Program-made: the position numbers and the translations under genes
Source of the DNA: Treponema sp. UBA3819
GTDB taxonomy: Bacteria; Spirochaetota; Spirochaetia; Treponematales; Treponemataceae
Direction: 5' to 3'
Assembly: GCA_002369025.1 (NCBI GenBank)
Contig: DFDV01000042.1
Coordinates: forward strand, 1-16,458
DNA length: 16,458 nt
In this document: positions 14,939-16,458 of the stretch, in pieces
Layout: every line of letters starts with the position of its first letter
Position numbering within the stretch: the stretch's first letter is position 1
The notes under the pieces: model-generated
What the model was told of the DNA's origin: nothing
Databases searched by the model: none
Seen by the model: only the letters and a program-made list of their open reading frames with translations

Positions 14939-14954
14939 ACGGGAGTTCAAAAAT

Positions 14955-15461
14955 ATGCTGCAGTTTTATTTTTTATCTGTTCTGCTTAATATTATAGCAG
15001 GTTTGATTTTAGTGTATGCATCTGATTTCACCAAGGGAACATCACTTTCTGCCGGCGGAGATGGATCGGATGATCTGGATTTTTCCGCGGATTCTTCTGA
15101 AGATGCTGAATCACAGACAGCCTCAGGTGAGGGCGTAAAGATTTTTGCGGACGGTTCTTTTATGAACGACAGGCTTTTCCGTCTGGTTGTCGGTGTGCTT
15201 GGTCTGCTTGCAGGCGTATTGATTATCATTTCACCCATTCAGAATGATACTCCTGTAGTCGGTGACCTGGTTCCCGCTCTTGCAAATATTCTGGGAAGTC
15301 TTGCCCTGCTTCTGGAGTTTTATGCCAATAAGCTTTCAACAGACATCAATCTTCCTTTCTTCCTTCAGGGAGTATTTGTAACCGGCCGCCGTTATCTTGG
15401 CGTCTTCTGTATTATTGCGGGACTCATGCACTTTATCTTCCCCCGCATAATGCTCTTGTAG
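14955..15461 (+). CDS. Four-helix membrane protein of unknown function
   Basis: This 168-residue integral membrane protein has predicted helices at about 4-22, 76-93, 103-121 and 145-163. Between the first and second is a long, very acidic, Ser/Asp/Glu-rich loop (about 30-60, e.g. D-G-S-D-D-L-D-F-S-A-D-S-S-E-D). Such a loop is likely disordered and may bind partners or cations. The small size and lack of conserved polar residues within the helices argue against a transporter. No family is recognised. A GGGAG ribosome binding site lies 9-10 nt before the ATG. It is the third gene of the operon, 36 nt after the single-pass membrane protein. Confidence 0.8.
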   Translation: MLQFYFLSVLLNIIAGLILVYASDFTKGTSLSAGGDGSDDLDFSADSSEDAESQTASGEGVKIFADGSFMNDRLFRLVVGVLGLLAGVLIIISPIQNDTPVVGDLVPALANILGSLALLLEFYANKLSTDINLPFFLQGVFVTGRRYLGVFCIIAGLMHFIFPRIMLL

Positions 15462-15483
15462 AAATATAAATGGAGTTTTGACT

Positions 15484-15918
15484 ATGGCTCATGTATCTAT
15501 TGCCTGTATTGCTTTTGACGGAAAAAAAGTTCTGATTGCCCACCGTAATCCGACCGGACAGATGGGAAACCGCTGGGAATTTCCGGGCGGAAAAGTAGAA
15601 GAGGGTGAAGACGAAAAAGAAGGTCTTATCCGTGAATTTCAGGAAGAATTTGGGGTCACTGTTAAAGTCGGTTCCCTGATTGCTACCGCTCAGTTCAAGC
15701 ACAATGGAGACCTCAGGGATTTGCACGCCTATCAGATTTTTGTGCCTCACAATGGTCTGGAAGAAAAATATGTGCTTACTGAACACACAGAATACCGCTG
15801 GGCCGAGATGGCAGAAATCCCGGAACTCAACTTTGTGGACAGCGATATGCTCATTTATCCTCAGGTAGTGAAGTATCTTGCAGGCATTCTTCCTGATGAT
15901 GAGCCAAAGAAAAAATGA
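15484..15918 (+). CDS. Nudix hydrolase, MutT-like
   Basis: This 144-residue cytoplasmic Nudix pyrophosphohydrolase is MutT-like in size. The Nudix box G-x5-E-x7-R-E-U-x-E-E-x-G-U is perfect, running from G-G-K-V-E-E-G-E to R-E-F-Q-E-E-F-G-V (about residues 38-61). The preceding W-E-F-P-G-G is typical of the MutT/8-oxo-dGTP and CTP-cleaving branch, so nucleotide-pool cleaning is plausible. Substrate cannot be read from sequence. The start is ATG 15484, with GGAG 8 nt upstream; a TTG six bases earlier is in frame but has no ribosome binding site at proper distance. The stop overlaps the start of the next gene in an ATGA, so the two are translationally coupled. A cytoplasmic nucleotide hydrolase inside an operon of envelope proteins is unusual. 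Confidence 0.92.
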   Translation: MAHVSIACIAFDGKKVLIAHRNPTGQMGNRWEFPGGKVEEGEDEKEGLIREFQEEFGVTVKVGSLIATAQFKHNGDLRDLHAYQIFVPHNGLEEKYVLTEHTEYRWAEMAEIPELNFVDSDMLIYPQVVKYLAGILPDDEPKKK

Positions 15919-16280
15919 AATATTTTCCTCTACTTGCTGCGCTTTTTCTAACGCTTTTTGCCACAGGTTGTGTAAAGCAGAATCTTCCCGTACAATTTGA
16001 TCTTTCAGATCCCCTTGCGCTGGATGTGGAAATTCAGTGGGCTGTCGTAACGGAGCCCTATGTTGCCTGCTATGAGTCCGCTGATTATGCTTCCCGTGTT
16101 GTTACTCATTTCAGAAAGGCTGCCATCCTGCAGATAATAGGGGAGAGTACCGTAACCGACGGTACTTCAAGGGAAAAATGGTATGCCTTTGAGGAAGGTT
16201 GGCTTCCCGCCTCAAATGTGGCGGTCTATGCCAATAAAATGCGTGCCCAAACCGCCGTTAAGCAGCTGGGCACTCACTAA
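15915..16280 (+). CDS. Small lipoprotein with SH3-like domain
   Basis: This 121-residue probable lipoprotein has a signal region (residues 1-18) ending F-A-T-G-C, with Cys 19 as the lipidation site. The -3 residue is Ala, not Leu, a relaxed lipobox of the kind spirochaetes tolerate. The mature part (about 38-105) has the bacterial SH3-like pattern: A-V-V-T-E-P-Y-V-A-C-Y-E-S-A-D, then V-V-T-H-F-R-K-A-A-I-L-Q-I-I-G-E, then W-Y-A-F-E-E-G-W-L-P-A-S-N-V. Such domains bind peptidoglycan stems or proteins in the periplasm; the ligand here is unknown. Its ATG overlaps the Nudix stop by 4 nt. It is the last gene of the operon, and the hairpin cluster begins 11 bp after its stop, so insertion of the presumed mobile element spared the reading frame. 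Confidence 0.85.
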   Translation: MKYFPLLAALFLTLFATGCVKQNLPVQFDLSDPLALDVEIQWAVVTEPYVACYESADYASRVVTHFRKAAILQIIGESTVTDGTSREKWYAFEEGWLPASNVAVYANKMRAQTAVKQLGTH

Positions 16281-16291
16281 ATCTCAAATCA

Positions 16292-16318
16292 CAAACCACC
16301 CGTCAAACGGGTGGTTTG
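16292..16318. repeat. Perfect 12-bp hairpin at the presumed element end
   Basis: The left arm (16292-16303, CAAACCACCCGT) is fully complementary to the right arm (16307-16318), with a CAA loop. No T-tract follows on either strand, so it is unlikely to be a simple terminator. A strong hairpin close to the tip is the hallmark of IS200/IS605 ends, which TnpA recognises as folded single-stranded DNA. Confidence 0.85.
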
Positions 16319-16451
16319 AACACAGCCTATAAGGCTCGGTTCCCAAGCTGAGACTTAAGTCCCGGCTTTCACTGACGTTCAAGTCTATTGCAGATTGACT
16401 CGTCGCAGCCCCTGAAGGGGCGTTCGTATTACTTACTACCCTTGAAAGGGT
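16292..16451 (-). ncRNA. Possible omega-RNA-like scaffold read towards the lipoprotein gene
   Basis: If a tnpB or iscB gene lies beyond the right edge on the minus strand, the hairpin cluster would be transcribed right to left. It would end with the strong 12-bp hairpin, and the guide would start just past 16292, in flanking DNA. That order (scaffold hairpins, last hairpin, guide from host sequence) is how omega RNAs are laid out. Strand and identity are inferred. Confidence 0.25.
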
Positions 16452-16458
16452 CTTCGTA
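16408..16458. repeat. Two 30-bp-spaced repeats with covarying hairpins
   Basis: Unit 1 has the hairpin GCCCC-TGAA-GGGGC (16408-16421); unit 2 has ACCCT-TGAA-AGGGT (16438-16451). The start-to-start distance is 30 bp. Both are followed by a shared TTCGTA after one base (G in the first, C in the second). The stems differ at two positions and both changes are compensated on the other arm. Unit 2 is cut by the window edge, so more copies may follow. Confidence 0.75.

Larger units (their letters stand above)
16292..16458. mobile_element. One end of an IS200/IS605-type element (partial, runs off window)
   Basis: Six hairpins stand in a row in ~160 bp with almost no linker. They are 16292-16318 (12 bp), 16324-16336 (AGCCT/AGGCT), 16345-16368 (AAGCTG/CGGCTT with one T-G pair, around the palindrome GACTTAAGTC), 16374-16404 (GACG/CGTC, TCAA/TTGA and TCT/AGA with small bulges), 16408-16421 and 16438-16451. 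There is no coding signal. IS200/IS605 elements lack terminal inverted repeats and use subterminal hairpins, and their right ends encode guide-RNA scaffolds for TnpB or IscB. The overall look matches such ends as I remember them. No transposase lies inside the window, so the call rests on structure alone. A stand-alone structured ncRNA is the main alternative. Confidence 0.45.

Noticed and set aside
16292..16318. Simple rho-independent terminator of the five-gene operon
   Set aside because: The stem is strong, but neither strand has a T-tract after it and further hairpins follow directly. A role in an element end or RNA scaffold fits better, although it may incidentally slow polymerase.

Overview
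The window looks like chromosomal DNA from a host-associated Treponema or a close spirochaete relative. The evidence is the mix of housekeeping genes with spirochaete-style lipoproteins, two large predicted outer-membrane beta-barrels, short signal peptides with relaxed lipoboxes, and moderate GC content. This is a judgement from protein character; no database search was run.

Layout, left to right. (1) The end of a GGDEF diguanylate cyclase gene enters from the left edge. (2) A plus-strand operon follows: tyrS, an exported protein with an FnIII-like domain, and prfB. prfB is read through a programmed +1 frameshift. (3) A minus-strand pair, a family-4 uracil-DNA glycosylase and priA (DNA repair and replication restart), runs convergently into prfB with no bases between the stop codons. 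(4) A plus-strand group has a GT4 glycosyltransferase, probably a diacylglycerol glucosyltransferase, followed by two tandem Wzi-like beta-barrel outer-membrane proteins. (5) thiI lies on the minus strand and converges on the second barrel gene. (6) A divergent five-gene plus-strand operon follows: a propeller-like lipoprotein, a single-pass membrane protein, a four-helix membrane protein, a Nudix hydrolase and an SH3-like lipoprotein. (7) The last ~170 bp hold six consecutive hairpins and no gene. They look like one end of an IS200/IS605-type element, possibly with an omega-RNA-like scaffold, cut by the window edge.

Two signals stand out. First, four genes that begin transcription units (tyrS, the glycosyltransferase, thiI and the first lipoprotein gene) have a sigma70-like promoter whose -10 box ends only 7-9 nt before the ATG, and none has a Shine-Dalgarno sequence. 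Most genes inside operons do have one. This predicts leaderless mRNAs for operon-first genes. Second, the right-edge hairpin cluster contains two 30-bp-spaced hairpins with identical TGAA loops whose stems differ only by two compensated base-pair changes. This indicates selection on folded single-stranded DNA or RNA.

There is no gene-free stretch over 300 bases. The largest gaps are 12968-13115 (two divergent promoters) and 16281-16458 (the hairpin cluster). I saw no tRNA, rRNA, CRISPR array or riboswitch.
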